From positions 1 to 64,000 of the forward strand of contig NZ_FOJI01000020.1 in the NCBI RefSeq assembly GCF_900111235.1: 64,000 bases of DNA, read 5' to 3'. A program made the position numbers and the translations under genes. The DNA comes from [Clostridium] fimetarium (GTDB taxonomy: Bacteria; Bacillota; Clostridia; Lachnospirales; Lachnospiraceae). Positions within the stretch are counted from its first letter, which is position 1, and each line of letters starts with the position of its first letter. Shown piece after piece: positions 8,901 to 17,660 of the stretch. The notes below the pieces were generated by a model that saw only the letters and a list, made by a program, of their open reading frames with translations, was not told where the DNA came from and made no database searches.

Positions 8901-11296
8901 TTTAATCCAGTTGCATCTATGTTTGCAATATTTGCACTACAAGTGATATTTCCATTTTCTTTAAATACTGCATTCTGTAATATATCAAGTTCAGCTGTAA
9001 ATGTAATGGTATATTTATCATTTACATTATCTCCAAAATTTATACTAAGTGTATTATTATTATATATAGAATTTGATATGATGGAATTTAAATCCAAGCT
9101 ATCTCGTGTACCTGCGCTTTTTACCACTTTTAAGGAGTCTGGAACATAGGTCCATTTAACTCCACTAAGGGTACTATAAACGGAATCAGTTGCTTTTTTA
9201 AACTGAGTTTTAATGTTATCTAGATTATCATTAATGATTACATTACTCAAAGGCATAAGATTGCTATTAATAGTAATCTTGAAATCTATTCTTGGATTTT
9301 GACCTGATTTTGTAGTATTTTCGTTATATATAGTTGATGCTTTTGCTATAACTGTATTCTGGATATTCACAGAATCTGAATCTGATTTTGTAGCTAGTAC
9401 ATCACCTATTGTTTCTGATAATAAATTGCATTTGATATTGTTAGTAAAGTTCTTACTAATATTATCACCATAAACTTCAGGGTCAATTTTAGTTTTAATA
9501 GTAAAGTTCTGAATTGTCGAAATTGCATTATTATTATTAAATTTAATTGTTAATGTTCTACCGTCTGCACTTATGCTTGCTTGAGGCTCTGTTGACTCAT
9601 CAATTTTCTGGCTTCCCCAATAGATTTCATCAGTAATAAAGCTCTGATTGTCAGGAAGTGTGTCCATAATCTGTGTTTTCCCATAAGAGGATACATTGCT
9701 TGCTGCGGCTACTGTCCAGGTAATTGTACCATCTCTTTTATCATCTGCACTCAAAGTAGAATGGCTTTTATCTATGTAAACATACGGAACACTTACCCCT
9801 ACCTGGTTTATATTAACTGTTGGTAGTGTACCTTCCGTATTTCCATCTCCAATGTAATTACAATCTAAGCTTGCCCTATTATTATAGGTTGGATTTTGTG
9901 CTGCTACTGTTACTGGAGCTACAACATCTGTAACATAAGTAATCGTTTGCTTTGTTGAAGAAGCATTTTCCATTCCCCTCGGTAAATATATTTTTAACGT
10001 TGCCGTTCCATCCGGATTTTGGATATATATACCATATACTTCCGAATTACGAGAAGGCGTATAGGAATTATCATAAATTGTTATCGATGTTGCAGATAAA
10101 TATACACTTGTCTTATCTAATTTAACATCAGACTGTAAATTATCAGTAATCACACCATTATACATGGATTGGTTTGTAATATTAGCATTAATGCTCCATT
10201 TTATCTTATTTCCCTGATATAATGAACCAGATTTTGAAAGCCAGTCAGGATTAATTGTCTGGCTAGCTATATTGGAATCGATATTTACATAGTTGTCACC
10301 CCCAGAAAGATTCGCCAAATTGGAAATAGTTGTAGCAGTCAGTTTTCCATACACACTTGGCTTTACAGTTGTCGTAATAACGATGTTTTGGAAACTAATG
10401 CCATCACGGCCTAATGGTATCGTATATACAAGCTTTCCAGTTAAAGTATCATAGGTATAATCTGTACCTTCAAGAAGGGTTAAACTTCCATGTTTTATGG
10501 ACTTTAATTCCATATACTCAGGATTAATGGTATCTGTAAACACACAGCCACTAAATATGCCATTGGAAGGTTCCACTTTTATATTCCAAACAAGTTCCCT
10601 AGTCTGATTATTATAGCTAGCTACTGATTTTGTCAGAGACGTTGGTGTCGTAACTGGTGGAACTGGCTTAACCACATCTATTATAACAGATGCCGTATTA
10701 CTGATAGGAATTGTAACTTGTGTACTAGTCCCTGCAGGTACTGAACTTAAATCCAAATTAAAATCAAAATCTAGCTGTCCATAAATATCATACTTGTTTT
10801 TATCATCTACATAACTAGTAAAAGTAATCTTTATATGCCATGTACTATCAGCACTTTTATAAAACGAATAAGTAGCAATGATATTATTTTCCTTGTCGAA
10901 AATGCTTCCATCTGTTGGATTTGACAGTTGTATTTTATCTGGTAAATCAATAGTATAATAATCTCCACTTTTAATCACCCGGTTTTCAGCGCCGAGTTCA
11001 TCCACATGATCATCCAGCTTGAACGTATATTTAGCTCGAAATTTTTCAATTTTAGAGCTATCTTCAATCTTATAGGGCGACTTAAGCTGTACAAAACTTG
11101 TACTTCCCTTAAGCAAATAACTTAATTCCAAAGTTCTGATAATATCATTACTTGCTGTCTGGTCATTAGCATCTACCGCAAATGTAGATACTGAGGGTAT
11201 AAAATTAATGAAAATCAACACACATAGTATAACTGACATTATTCTACGTATATTTTTTCCCCTAGTCCTTCTGAAAATTTTTTTTCTCCCGTTCAT
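5924..11296 (-). CDS. Pilin-like multidomain surface adhesin with isopeptide-type repeats
   Basis: A 1790-residue exported protein. The basic N-terminus and hydrophobic core (about 15-42) form an extended signal peptide. A long run of Cna/DUF11-like beta domains follows. Then comes one SpaA/Cna-B domain (about 965-1062, beginning AAITVNKYDSDTG) and five tandem Spy0128/FctA-type pilin isopeptide-linkage repeats (about 1075-1725). The repeats recognisably end YDxxxYxxxVxVxDNxDGxL...FxNxY. The tail is NTGD, a hydrophobic stretch, then RRR, a sorting-signal-like end. Family knowledge says such repeats form Lys-Asn isopeptide bonds and make extended stalks; the ligand is unknown. No sortase or pilin partner lies nearby. 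Start ATG at 11296 has GAGG upstream. Confidence 0.85.
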   Translation of the reverse strand: MNGRKKIFRRTRGKNIRRIMSVILCVLIFINFIPSVSTFAVDANDQTASNDIIRTLELSYLLKGSTSFVQLKSPYKIEDSSKIEKFRAKYTFKLDDHVDELGAENRVIKSGDYYTIDLPDKIQLSNPTDGSIFDKENNIIATYSFYKSADSTWHIKITFTSYVDDKNKYDIYGQLDFDFNLDLSSVPAGTSTQVTIPISNTASVIIDVVKPVPPVTTPTSLTKSVASYNNQTRELVWNIKVEPSNGIFSGCVFTDTINPEYMELKSIKHGSLTLLEGTDYTYDTLTGKLVYTIPLGRDGISFQNIVITTTVKPSVYGKLTATTISNLANLSGGDNYVNIDSNIASQTINPDWLSKSGSLYQGNKIKWSINANITNQSMYNGVITDNLQSDVKLDKTSVYLSATSITIYDNSYTPSRNSEVYGIYIQNPDGTATLKIYLPRGMENASSTKQTITYVTDVVAPVTVAAQNPTYNNRASLDCNYIGDGNTEGTLPTVNINQVGVSVPYVYIDKSHSTLSADDKRDGTITWTVAAASNVSSYGKTQIMDTLPDNQSFITDEIYWGSQKIDESTEPQASISADGRTLTIKFNNNNAISTIQNFTIKTKIDPEVYGDNISKNFTNNIKCNLLSETIGDVLATKSDSDSVNIQNTVIAKASTIYNENTTKSGQNPRIDFKITINSNLMPLSNVIINDNLDNIKTQFKKATDSVYSTLSGVKWTYVPDSLKVVKSAGTRDSLDLNSIISNSIYNNNTLSINFGDNVNDKYTITFTAELDILQNAVFKENGNITCSANIANIDATGLKSTTISSAPTGTSNVIKNEVLGKSGVNLVAEQQVQWTINLNQHRIMLDSPTVVDELPKGVTLDPTTIRLYKNVIGTDGNFISGTSAKTIGTAVPFNYTYKLSTEAGMEGRYVLSVDLPDKSTDYILTFLTDIDKSLLGTNINNVAYYSGQSKTSENFNTSTMTLSGMAGGGSTTKAAITVNKYDSDTGAGITGATFTLNWLRNGDANDVVFVRTLTATQASIIFRGLERGEKYTITEVSAPDNYKIDNPSPVEFTVPATGTSDCTPLVFYDTQIKTGSWIPQAAKELDGKDIIHTFQFEITDGTSSLLTGITDTKLSNGTYAISFGMNAGISPKEILNFSNNHTFSSSEPNGTKYLVTTKTFYIKELSSNLAGYSYDDTVYPLVVSVYNVKGQSSLNVVIKDLKGNVLSDEKGNLLTDKIPIFLNSYRANGSIQINGIKILNGHALATGQFIFELYEGNTLIDTQRNQLGTTADQQSYSGNFTFATINYTQSDVGIKTYKIVEKNTGLPGYNYDSNIYYVDVLVSDNDNGTLSSSIQSIKKIENGVPTDVSQITFTNNYTTTDATVTLNAGKNLSGRALFDNQFQFRFDQVAADQTLIKQIGTVTNTGNVISLPTLTFSQSDVGKSYYYQLSEIDDNKSGYTYDTSVYIIKLDILDNNDGTLKIVKTITQNGITQSQIEFQNSYKAIGSIIIDGTKSLTGKPLADGLFNFAMQQVDITDNKNIGNRIITKNLANGTIVFPVINYTEADAGKEFEYKVFEINDNIGGYQYDNSSYIVHVSVKDNGDGTLYIAKKVTNPEQATVIKFNNTYITTNVTTVFNARKKLIGRILTDQQFTFVLNQVSQNGTFIKEMQRTTNDINGVISFAPVSYTQSDMGKTYYYKVSEVNDENARYIYDNNIYDVIVNVVDNNDGSLNVLKTIKYNSVIVSELSFTNSYLVGVEGDEDGTTKLSINNDKTVNTVNTGDRKESSRFIILGIFSLITLFKTFIRRRAY

Positions 11297-11466
11297 ATAT
11301 CATTTCCTCTTTCCATAGAATATGTGAAGTAGTAATAACTAGTTCGTATATTTATATTTTGTGACATCTTATCATACAATCTTTAAAAAATTCTGAATTT
11401 TATAAGCAAAAAATCCAGAATTTAATTACAAGAATTAAATTAGAGCGCTTATATATTTTATCCTTC

Positions 11467-12597
11467 TTACAAAATATTTCTATAGTAATTATTAAATTTA
11501 GATTTAGGTTTTAAACAAAATTCTTCCTTTAACATTTTTTCATACTCTTTATAAAATCTAATAAATTTATCATGTTTTTCTGTTTTCATCAAATAATTCA
11601 GTAAAATATTATATCCTTTTTCATTTAATGGATCATACTTAATTAATGTCATCAAAATTTTTTCATATTTTTCATATTCAAATGCTTCATAATAATAATC
11701 TGTCATTAACAAAATCAACTTTTCATATTGTAGCTCCACCTGGGTACGAATTTCATCTGCCCAGATATAATCTTCATCTTGAAGATAAGGTCCCTCATAA
11801 GTTTTTATGATATTCTCTGCTTTTTCTATATTTTCTTTATCAATTAATGGTGTTTGATTATAAAATTTAATAAAATCAATATAATCACATACTCCATCAG
11901 CAGCTTTTAAAATATAATTTCCCGATATCAGCAATTGATTTTCCTTAATTCCAACAGCTGTTAACAAATTCCTTAATTTATAAGCTGTAACATGCAAAAG
12001 ATTTATATTTTTTTTGTCTTCAATTCCACCAAAAATATAATCTATTAATTCTTTTCTGGTTACCCGTCTTTCAAAATGAAAAATTAAATATGCTAACATT
12101 TCCTTCGTTTGCCTCGTTGGAAATTTCACTTCCCTATTTGCATCATCATTCAAACAGATTTCAAATTTTTGAAAACATTTAACGATTTTTTTATTATTCT
12201 TAATTGTATTTTCTTTCGTCTTCTGTTGAAATATAAAAGAAATCTGTAATATTGTTTTTTGTAGGCGTTTTTCATTTATCGGTTTTATAATGTAATCCAA
12301 TGGAAAGAAATTAAAGGCTTCCAATGAATATTGAGAATAAGCAGATATAAAAATAATAACAATGTTATTATTTATTTTCTTAATTTTCTGGGACAGCTGA
12401 AGACCATTTTTATTAGGCATATCAATATCTAAAAATATAACATCAGGCATTTCCTGGCTAATACATAATAATACTTCTTTTACATTTTGATGTTTTGATA
12501 TTATCTTAATAAATTCATATTTTTTAAGGTGATACTCTAATTCATCCAAAGCTGGCTTTTCATCTTCTACTATCATTACCCTTATCATTATTTTCAC
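11467..12597 (-). CDS. Response regulator with SARP/BTAD-type output domain
   Basis: 376 residues. The N-terminal receiver (about 5-125) has the acidic pair VEDE, phospho-acceptor Asp in FLDIDMP, the switch residue in FISAYS and the Lys of IIKPIN. A winged-helix Trans_reg_C-like DNA-binding domain (about 160-235) and a helical BTAD-type domain follow, as in SARP regulators. It is a paralogue of the regulator at 17661-18797 but lacks an adjacent kinase. It sits directly upstream of the pilin-like adhesin on the same strand, so control of that adhesin, perhaps by the kinase at 18790-21897, is a reasonable inference. Codon use is markedly AT-rich. Confidence 0.8.
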   Translation of the reverse strand: MKIMIRVMIVEDEKPALDELEYHLKKYEFIKIISKHQNVKEVLLCISQEMPDVIFLDIDMPNKNGLQLSQKIKKINNNIVIIFISAYSQYSLEAFNFFPLDYIIKPINEKRLQKTILQISFIFQQKTKENTIKNNKKIVKCFQKFEICLNDDANREVKFPTRQTKEMLAYLIFHFERRVTRKELIDYIFGGIEDKKNINLLHVTAYKLRNLLTAVGIKENQLLISGNYILKAADGVCDYIDFIKFYNQTPLIDKENIEKAENIIKTYEGPYLQDEDYIWADEIRTQVELQYEKLILLMTDYYYEAFEYEKYEKILMTLIKYDPLNEKGYNILLNYLMKTEKHDKFIRFYKEYEKMLKEEFCLKPKSKFNNYYRNIL

Positions 12598-12858
12598 TTC
12601 CTTTATCTGGTATATTTATATACTTTTAATCCCGCATCTTCTATATTTTTAATGATAAGAGATATTCCATATAATTTTTTCTAACGATTTGTAATATTAT
12701 ATATACCAATCCCTCAACTTTGTTCAACTCCTGATATAAGTTTAAGTTAGCAACCACCACTTCATGTGGTTGTTTGCTATCAGCCCACTTGCTCGCCTAA
12801 AAGGCGGGTATCATTTTAACATAGGAGGATTTTTTTATAACATACGTAACACTTCCGT
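12598..12858. other. Intergenic region with paired hairpins
   Basis: Promoter side of the response regulator ending at 12597. Its right half holds the two hairpins described next. No gene seen. Confidence 0.4.
12749..12810. mobile_element. Paired hairpins resembling an IS200/IS605-type transposon end
   Basis: Two adjacent stem-loops: AGCAACCACCACTTCATG paired with GTGGTTGTTTGCT (12749-12778), then CGCCTAAAAGGCG inside CCCACTTGCT...GGCGGGTA (12794-12810). Subterminal imperfect hairpins of this kind are typical of IS200/IS605 ends, and no transposase is present. The site borders the truncated end of the adhesin pseudogene. It could instead be a terminator pair; identification is tentative. Confidence 0.35.
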
Positions 12859-13197
12859 TTACTCTATTCGTCCCAGCATAGCTAGGGGATTAATATTATT
12901 ATTTACTGCCCCTGTTGAACCGTCAATATTATCTTTCAGCTCAAATGAGTATTTTTCGTGAAGCTTTTCAATCTTTGAGCCATCAGTAATTTTACAAGGT
13001 GACAGCAGCTGGATATAATCGGAACCACCCTTGTGCATGTAGCTTAAGGATAAGGTTCTGACAATGTCGGTGTTTTCTATTTGATCATTACGTCTAAAGA
13101 AAAGGTACCGATTGTATAGGTAGCATATAGATAAGTACAAGAATTATACTTAACGAATTTGCTTGTAGCCTAAAAATTATTTTGTACTCTTTTTCAT
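12859..13197 (-). pseudogene. Truncated 5' fragment of a pilin-like adhesin gene
   Basis: Residues such as DIVRTLSLSYMHKGGSDYIQ and KITDGSKIEKLHEKYSFELK match the N-terminus of the large adhesin at 5924-11296 (DIIRTLELSYLLKGSTSFVQ, KIEDSSKIEKFRAKYTFKLD). Upstream, an ATG at 13197 with GGAAGGAATTAAC before it and a good signal-peptide frame (SLSIILVLIYMLPIQSVPFS) are visible, but the frame is broken at least twice. Homology stops after about 65 residues of the mature part. This is the relic of a second adhesin gene whose remainder was deleted. Confidence 0.75.
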
Positions 13198-13285
13198 GTT
13201 AATTCCTTCCCAATTCAAATTTATTTAAATACTATTTAAAAATATCATCCTTGTACTAATACAACAAAAGAGAATTGTATAAACA

Positions 13286-13320
13286 GTGACCGTGCCATGC
13301 TGTTTTCATGGTACGGTCAC
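13286..13320 (-). terminator. Intrinsic terminator of the GLUG surface protein gene
   Basis: Fourteen-base stem (GTGACCGTGCCATG with CATGGTACGGTCAC, one G-T pair) with a 7-base loop, 14 bp past the stop codon at 13335. The downstream sequence on the minus strand is T-rich but without a perfect U run. Confidence 0.75.
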
Positions 13321-13334
13321 CTTCATAAAAAGTG

Positions 13335-16300
13335 CTATGAATTTTGTCTTCTGCGCTTCAACATAAGAGATATAATTAGCAAGGATAGACTTAACAATCC
13401 TATGAGAAGTGCCACACTAACGCTATCTCCAGTTTTTGGTGCATTATCAGAATTATCTGTACTTGGTTTGCCCGAGTCGGTCCCGTTGTCAGCACCGAAA
13501 TTGTTATCATCATTTTCTGTTACAGAAAATGTGCCGGAAGGTCCTCCCTCAACGCCGTCTACTGTCTGGGTTACATAGTAAACACCCAGTTCTAAATCTA
13601 TATAGGTATAGAAGCCATCTAAGTTTTTCGTTGGTGCAACATTTACCAGAGTTCCATCAGACTTATAGAGGTTAAGAGTAGCTCCGTCGGTGACATCTTT
13701 TACCGTGATTGTTCGTGTTCCGCCAGTTGTTGTTGGAGCTATTGGTGCTTCTGGTGTTACCGTCACTGTGTTAGAAGGATCACTTTCAACACCACCAGAG
13801 GTCTGTGTTACATAATAGGTTCCTGGTTCTAAATCAGTATATGTATATGTTCCATCTGGGTTCTTTGTTGGTATCGCAGTTACAATTGTACCATCAGCTT
13901 TGTAAAGCTTAAAGGTAGTATCGTCTTTAACATCTTTTACAGTGATTGTCTTTGTTCCACCAGTTGTTGTTGGAGCTGTTGGAGCTGTTGGAGCTATTGG
14001 TGCTTCTGGTGTTACCGTTACGGTGTTAGAATGATCGCTTTCAACACCACCAGAGGTCTGTGTTACATAGTAGGTTCCTGGTTCTAAATCAGTATATGTA
14101 TATGTTCCATCTAGGTTCTTTGTTGGTATCGCAGTTACAATTGTGCCATCAGCTTTGTAAAGCTTAAGGGTAGCATCGTCTTTAACATCTTTTACAGTAA
14201 CCGTCCGTTTTCCGCCTTTTGCTGTAGGTGCCGATGGGGTTTCGGGTGTTGCATCGGTTACCATCGCCGTATTGGAATGTCCACTTTCAATTCCGTTTAT
14301 TGTTTGTGTTACATAGTAGTTACCTGGTTCAACATTGGTGTAGGTATAGGTTCCATCTGGGTTTTTAGTTGGTGTCTCGATTACAATTGTTCCATCAGGC
14401 TTGTAGAGCTTAAGGGTAGCACCGTCAGTGACATCTTTTACAGTAACCGTCCTTTTTCCGCCTGTTGCTGTAGGTGGATTGATTTTCACTGTAAAACTTA
14501 CATCAAAGCTCTTTGGTATAATATTGTTTCCGGATACTGTAACAGTTGCAGTGTAGGTACCTACTGCAAGTCCGGTTTTTGGCACAACGGTAAAATTGTC
14601 GCTACCGTTTGCTGTAAGGCTGGCTATTGTGGTTTTTGAAAGCATAAAGGAATCGGCGTTTGTTCCGCTAAGTGAAACGGTAAGCTCACCCGTGGCTCTG
14701 GTGCCGGTATTGCTTAAATTGACGTCATAAGCAGTAACAGGGCTGTAGCCAACGGTTGCTGGGGAAAAGGTTTTGTCGTCGAAGGGATTAAGGATAATCA
14801 CATCTTTGTTTTCTTCAACCGTAAAGCTTATATTAAAGCTCTTTGGCGTGATATTGTCGCCGGATACTGTAACAGTTGCAGTGTAGGTGCCTACTGCAAG
14901 TCCGGTTTTTGGCACAACGGAAAAGCTGTTGCTACCGTTTGCTTCAAGGCTGGCTATTGTGGTTTTTGAAAGCGTGAAGGAATCGGCGTTTGTTCCACTA
15001 AGCGAAACTGTAAGCTCGCCTGTGGCTCTGGTTCCGGTATTGCTTAAATTGACGTCATAAGCAGTAACAGGGCTGTAGCCAACGGTTACTGGGGAAAAGG
15101 TTTTGTCGTCGAAGGGATTAAGGATAATCACATCTTTGTTTTCTTCAACCGTAAAGAATACATCAAAGTTCTTTGGCGTGATAGTGTCACCCGAAACTGT
15201 AACAGTAGCCGTGTAGGTACCTACCGGAAGCCCTGTTTTTGGCACAACGGTAAAATTCTCGCTGCCGTTTGCTGCAATATTGGTAATCGTGGTTTTTGAA
15301 AGCGTAAAGGAATCGGCGTTTGTTCCGCTAAGCGAAACCGTAAGCTCGCCTGTATCTTCTGTACCGGTATTGCTTACATCGACGGTATGCACGGCAACTG
15401 GACTGTAGCCTTCAGTTTTAGTTGCAAAAGTTTTATCATCAAAAGGACTTAAGTTAATAATATCTTTGGTTACACTTTCAACTACCGTAAACTCTATTAA
15501 AAAGCCTTTGTTTTTATCAGAAGCTTGCATATTGGTGTTTGAGCATGATATTTGAACAAAGTCCTGATAGGTACCTGGCGCAAGTCCTGTATTTGGCGTA
15601 ACGGTAAAGCTATCACTTTTGCCTACCGCGAGACTTGCCATTGTGGCTTTCGACAGCGAGAAATAGTTTAAGCTTGCTTGTACGAGAGAAAGGGTAAACT
15701 CCCCTGTGTCTCCTGTGCCGGTATTGCTTACAAGAACGGTCTGGGACGCAGCCGATTTGTAGCCTTCGCTTACTGTGGGAAGGATTATCGGGGTTTGAAC
15801 ATCCGCCGGTTGCGGACTAATAGAAAAGCTATACGTCAGCGGAATGGTCGCCATTACACTGCGTCTGGAGGTGGCTTGCACTTCACTTTCCGATGAGGTG
15901 TAGAATACATTAAGTTCGGGATAGTAGATTGAACCGTCGTTTGTCCGCTTTTTCCATTCTGAGCCCAGTGCGCTCATCAGACCCTTATCATTGCCTGAGG
16001 TCAAAACGCTGTTGTCAGTCATTTGCTCAACAGTGAGTGCAGTTGCATTCCATTGTTGGTTACTGCCGACTCCGGCTCCTTTACGATAATCGCTCCCATT
16101 AAAATAAATGGCGAGTGCGGGATTGATTGCCGGAGCATAAAAATTATTCGAAGACTCCATTCCGCCAAATTTCCCAACCAGCGCACCGACTAAACTGGTG
16201 CCCTCTACAGAGCTTGCGCTGTATGTTTTGGTCACCGATGCACACTGATTAGCTTCCCCGGCAATACCGCCAACATAGCTCGTACCACTGACACTTGCAG

Positions 16301-17423
16301 TATTATAGCAGTTGGTTAAGTAATTGCTTACCTTGGTGTAATCGACCCCGTTTCCGTTCTGATTTCCTAATCTGCCAATTATTCCGCCTGTATATTGGGT
16401 ACCGTTTACCTTTCCAAAATTAAAACTTTGTCCAATGTCGGTAAGCTGGCATTGTCCTATAAGACCGCCGGTGTTGTTTCCACTTGATGTAATTGTTCCT
16501 GTGTTATACGAGTTGCTCACCTTTGTGTGTGTACCACTAGGAAAACCTTGGGTATAGCCTGTAATGCCGCCCGCACTGCTTGCTCCATTCACGTTTCCAG
16601 TATTAACCAATCCGGTAAGCGAAAAACAATACCAGGCGCCTCCTGTGATTCCACCGACGGAACTGTCCATGTTGGTTGAATCTTTATGGGATACAGTTGC
16701 ATTGTTCCTCAGATTTGTAAGATAGCATCCTCTTGCAGTACTCGTAATGCCTCCGGCATAATTTGGAGTGGTATAACTGCCAGTGGCAGCTACGTCACAG
16801 CCGTTGCTCAAATTTTTCAGACCGCACCCAGACGTATATCCAATAAGCCCGCCGGCATTGGGCCCTGAGACAGTTTTCCCCTCTGCTGTGCTGGCAGAGC
16901 AGTTTTCAACAGTTAATCGAGAGGCAAATCCAGCCAGACTTCCGACATATACCAGTGAGCTGGTTGACGTACATTCTACCGAAACTTTCGCAAGCTTTAT
17001 GTTTTTCAACCTGGTGGGCATGGATTCTGTAACATACCCCGAATCAACAGAGCCAAACAGGCCAAAACCGGAATTGGCAACATCCGTACTTGTTTTAATG
17101 GTAAGGCCGCTGATGGTATAATTGCCGCCGTCGAAATAGCCTTTAAAAGCATTGTTATAGCTACCAATCGGTGTCCAGTTCTCATAACCGGATATATCAA
17201 TATCCGATGTCAGCTTATAATACATATCGACCGTATTAACGCCGCTGTTTACATCTGTGGCAAATTGCGCCAGATCACTTGCGCTGGTTATAAGGTATGG
17301 ATAAGTTTCAGAACCGTTTTGTGTAGCCGCACTTACTGTCAGCATACCTATCGGCAAAATTGCAATTGAAAGAAGCACTGATAAAATACGCACTATAACT
17401 GTTGATCTTTTCTTTATGTTCAT
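13335..17423 (-). CDS. Secreted GLUG / Ig-repeat wall-anchored surface protein
   Basis: 1362 residues. A signal peptide (about 1-33) is followed by a beta-helix-like region with at least seven GLUG-type motifs (GGLIGYTSG, GGITGYTQG, GGLIGQCQ, GGIIGRLG, GGIAGEAN) to about 430. Four Ig-like anchor-D repeats follow (about 540-985; unit marked by SLSGTNADSF and ILNPFDDKTF), then four short B-type repeats (about 985-1300; TVKDVxDxxTLxLYKxDGTxV...YYVTQ). The C-terminus APKTGD, hydrophobic stretch and KRRR is a textbook clostridial sorting signal. GLUG domains occur in bacterial adhesins and some IgA-binding proteins; the ligand is unknown. Base composition is clearly more GC-rich than in the two adhesin genes to the left, suggesting a different origin. 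Start at 17423 has GGAGG upstream. Confidence 0.85.
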   Translation of the reverse strand: MNIKKRSTVIVRILSVLLSIAILPIGMLTVSAATQNGSETYPYLITSASDLAQFATDVNSGVNTVDMYYKLTSDIDISGYENWTPIGSYNNAFKGYFDGGNYTISGLTIKTSTDVANSGFGLFGSVDSGYVTESMPTRLKNIKLAKVSVECTSTSSLVYVGSLAGFASRLTVENCSASTAEGKTVSGPNAGGLIGYTSGCGLKNLSNGCDVAATGSYTTPNYAGGITSTARGCYLTNLRNNATVSHKDSTNMDSSVGGITGGAWYCFSLTGLVNTGNVNGASSAGGITGYTQGFPSGTHTKVSNSYNTGTITSSGNNTGGLIGQCQLTDIGQSFNFGKVNGTQYTGGIIGRLGNQNGNGVDYTKVSNYLTNCYNTASVSGTSYVGGIAGEANQCASVTKTYSASSVEGTSLVGALVGKFGGMESSNNFYAPAINPALAIYFNGSDYRKGAGVGSNQQWNATALTVEQMTDNSVLTSGNDKGLMSALGSEWKKRTNDGSIYYPELNVFYTSSESEVQATSRRSVMATIPLTYSFSISPQPADVQTPIILPTVSEGYKSAASQTVLVSNTGTGDTGEFTLSLVQASLNYFSLSKATMASLAVGKSDSFTVTPNTGLAPGTYQDFVQISCSNTNMQASDKNKGFLIEFTVVESVTKDIINLSPFDDKTFATKTEGYSPVAVHTVDVSNTGTEDTGELTVSLSGTNADSFTLSKTTITNIAANGSENFTVVPKTGLPVGTYTATVTVSGDTITPKNFDVFFTVEENKDVIILNPFDDKTFSPVTVGYSPVTAYDVNLSNTGTRATGELTVSLSGTNADSFTLSKTTIASLEANGSNSFSVVPKTGLAVGTYTATVTVSGDNITPKSFNISFTVEENKDVIILNPFDDKTFSPATVGYSPVTAYDVNLSNTGTRATGELTVSLSGTNADSFMLSKTTIASLTANGSDNFTVVPKTGLAVGTYTATVTVSGNNIIPKSFDVSFTVKINPPTATGGKRTVTVKDVTDGATLKLYKPDGTIVIETPTKNPDGTYTYTNVEPGNYYVTQTINGIESGHSNTAMVTDATPETPSAPTAKGGKRTVTVKDVKDDATLKLYKADGTIVTAIPTKNLDGTYTYTDLEPGTYYVTQTSGGVESDHSNTVTVTPEAPIAPTAPTAPTTTGGTKTITVKDVKDDTTFKLYKADGTIVTAIPTKNPDGTYTYTDLEPGTYYVTQTSGGVESDPSNTVTVTPEAPIAPTTTGGTRTITVKDVTDGATLNLYKSDGTLVNVAPTKNLDGFYTYIDLELGVYYVTQTVDGVEGGPSGTFSVTENDDNNFGADNGTDSGKPSTDNSDNAPKTGDSVSVALLIGLLSLSLLIISLMLKRRRQNS
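13560..15470 (-). repeat. Two tandem repeat blocks in the GLUG protein gene
   Basis: Block one (about 13560-14470): four units spaced 236-254 bp apart, marked by ACATCTTTTAC preceding the PP-rich linker; linkers of TAPTAPT type vary in length. Block two (about 14480-15470): Ig-like units with a period close to 330 bp, marked by CTTTGGCGTGATA near 14842 and 15170 and a variant near 14512. Neighbouring units are nearly identical, so unequal recombination is likely. Confidence 0.8.
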
Positions 17424-17590
17424 AATTTTCCTCCGTTATGATTACTTTTTCTTCTAAAATACCCACAGCAAACAACCATAGTATTTTATTATTATTTTAC
17501 AATAGCAATTGTGACAAAGCTGTGACAAAAACAGCTGCTTGGACATGATTCCCTGAATAACGACAAAATTATTTGTGTTATTTTACAGCA

Positions 17591-17639
17591 AAACAGCAAA
17601 ACAAGCCGAAATTTCAAATTTCGGCTTGTTTTGCTGTTT
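17591..17639. terminator. Perfect 24-bp inverted repeat, terminator
   Basis: A 24-base arm (starting AAACAGCAAAACAAGCCG) and its exact complement are separated by one base. It lies 22 bp past the stop of the response regulator at 17661 and upstream of the GLUG gene, so it probably insulates the two minus-strand units. Confidence 0.8.
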
Positions 17640-17660
17640 ATTTAGGTTTAACCAAATTGC

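Noticed and set aside
13436-17121. Plus-strand open frames opposite the GLUG protein gene
   Set aside because: No start signals, no recognisable domains; antisense shadows of a strongly supported gene.
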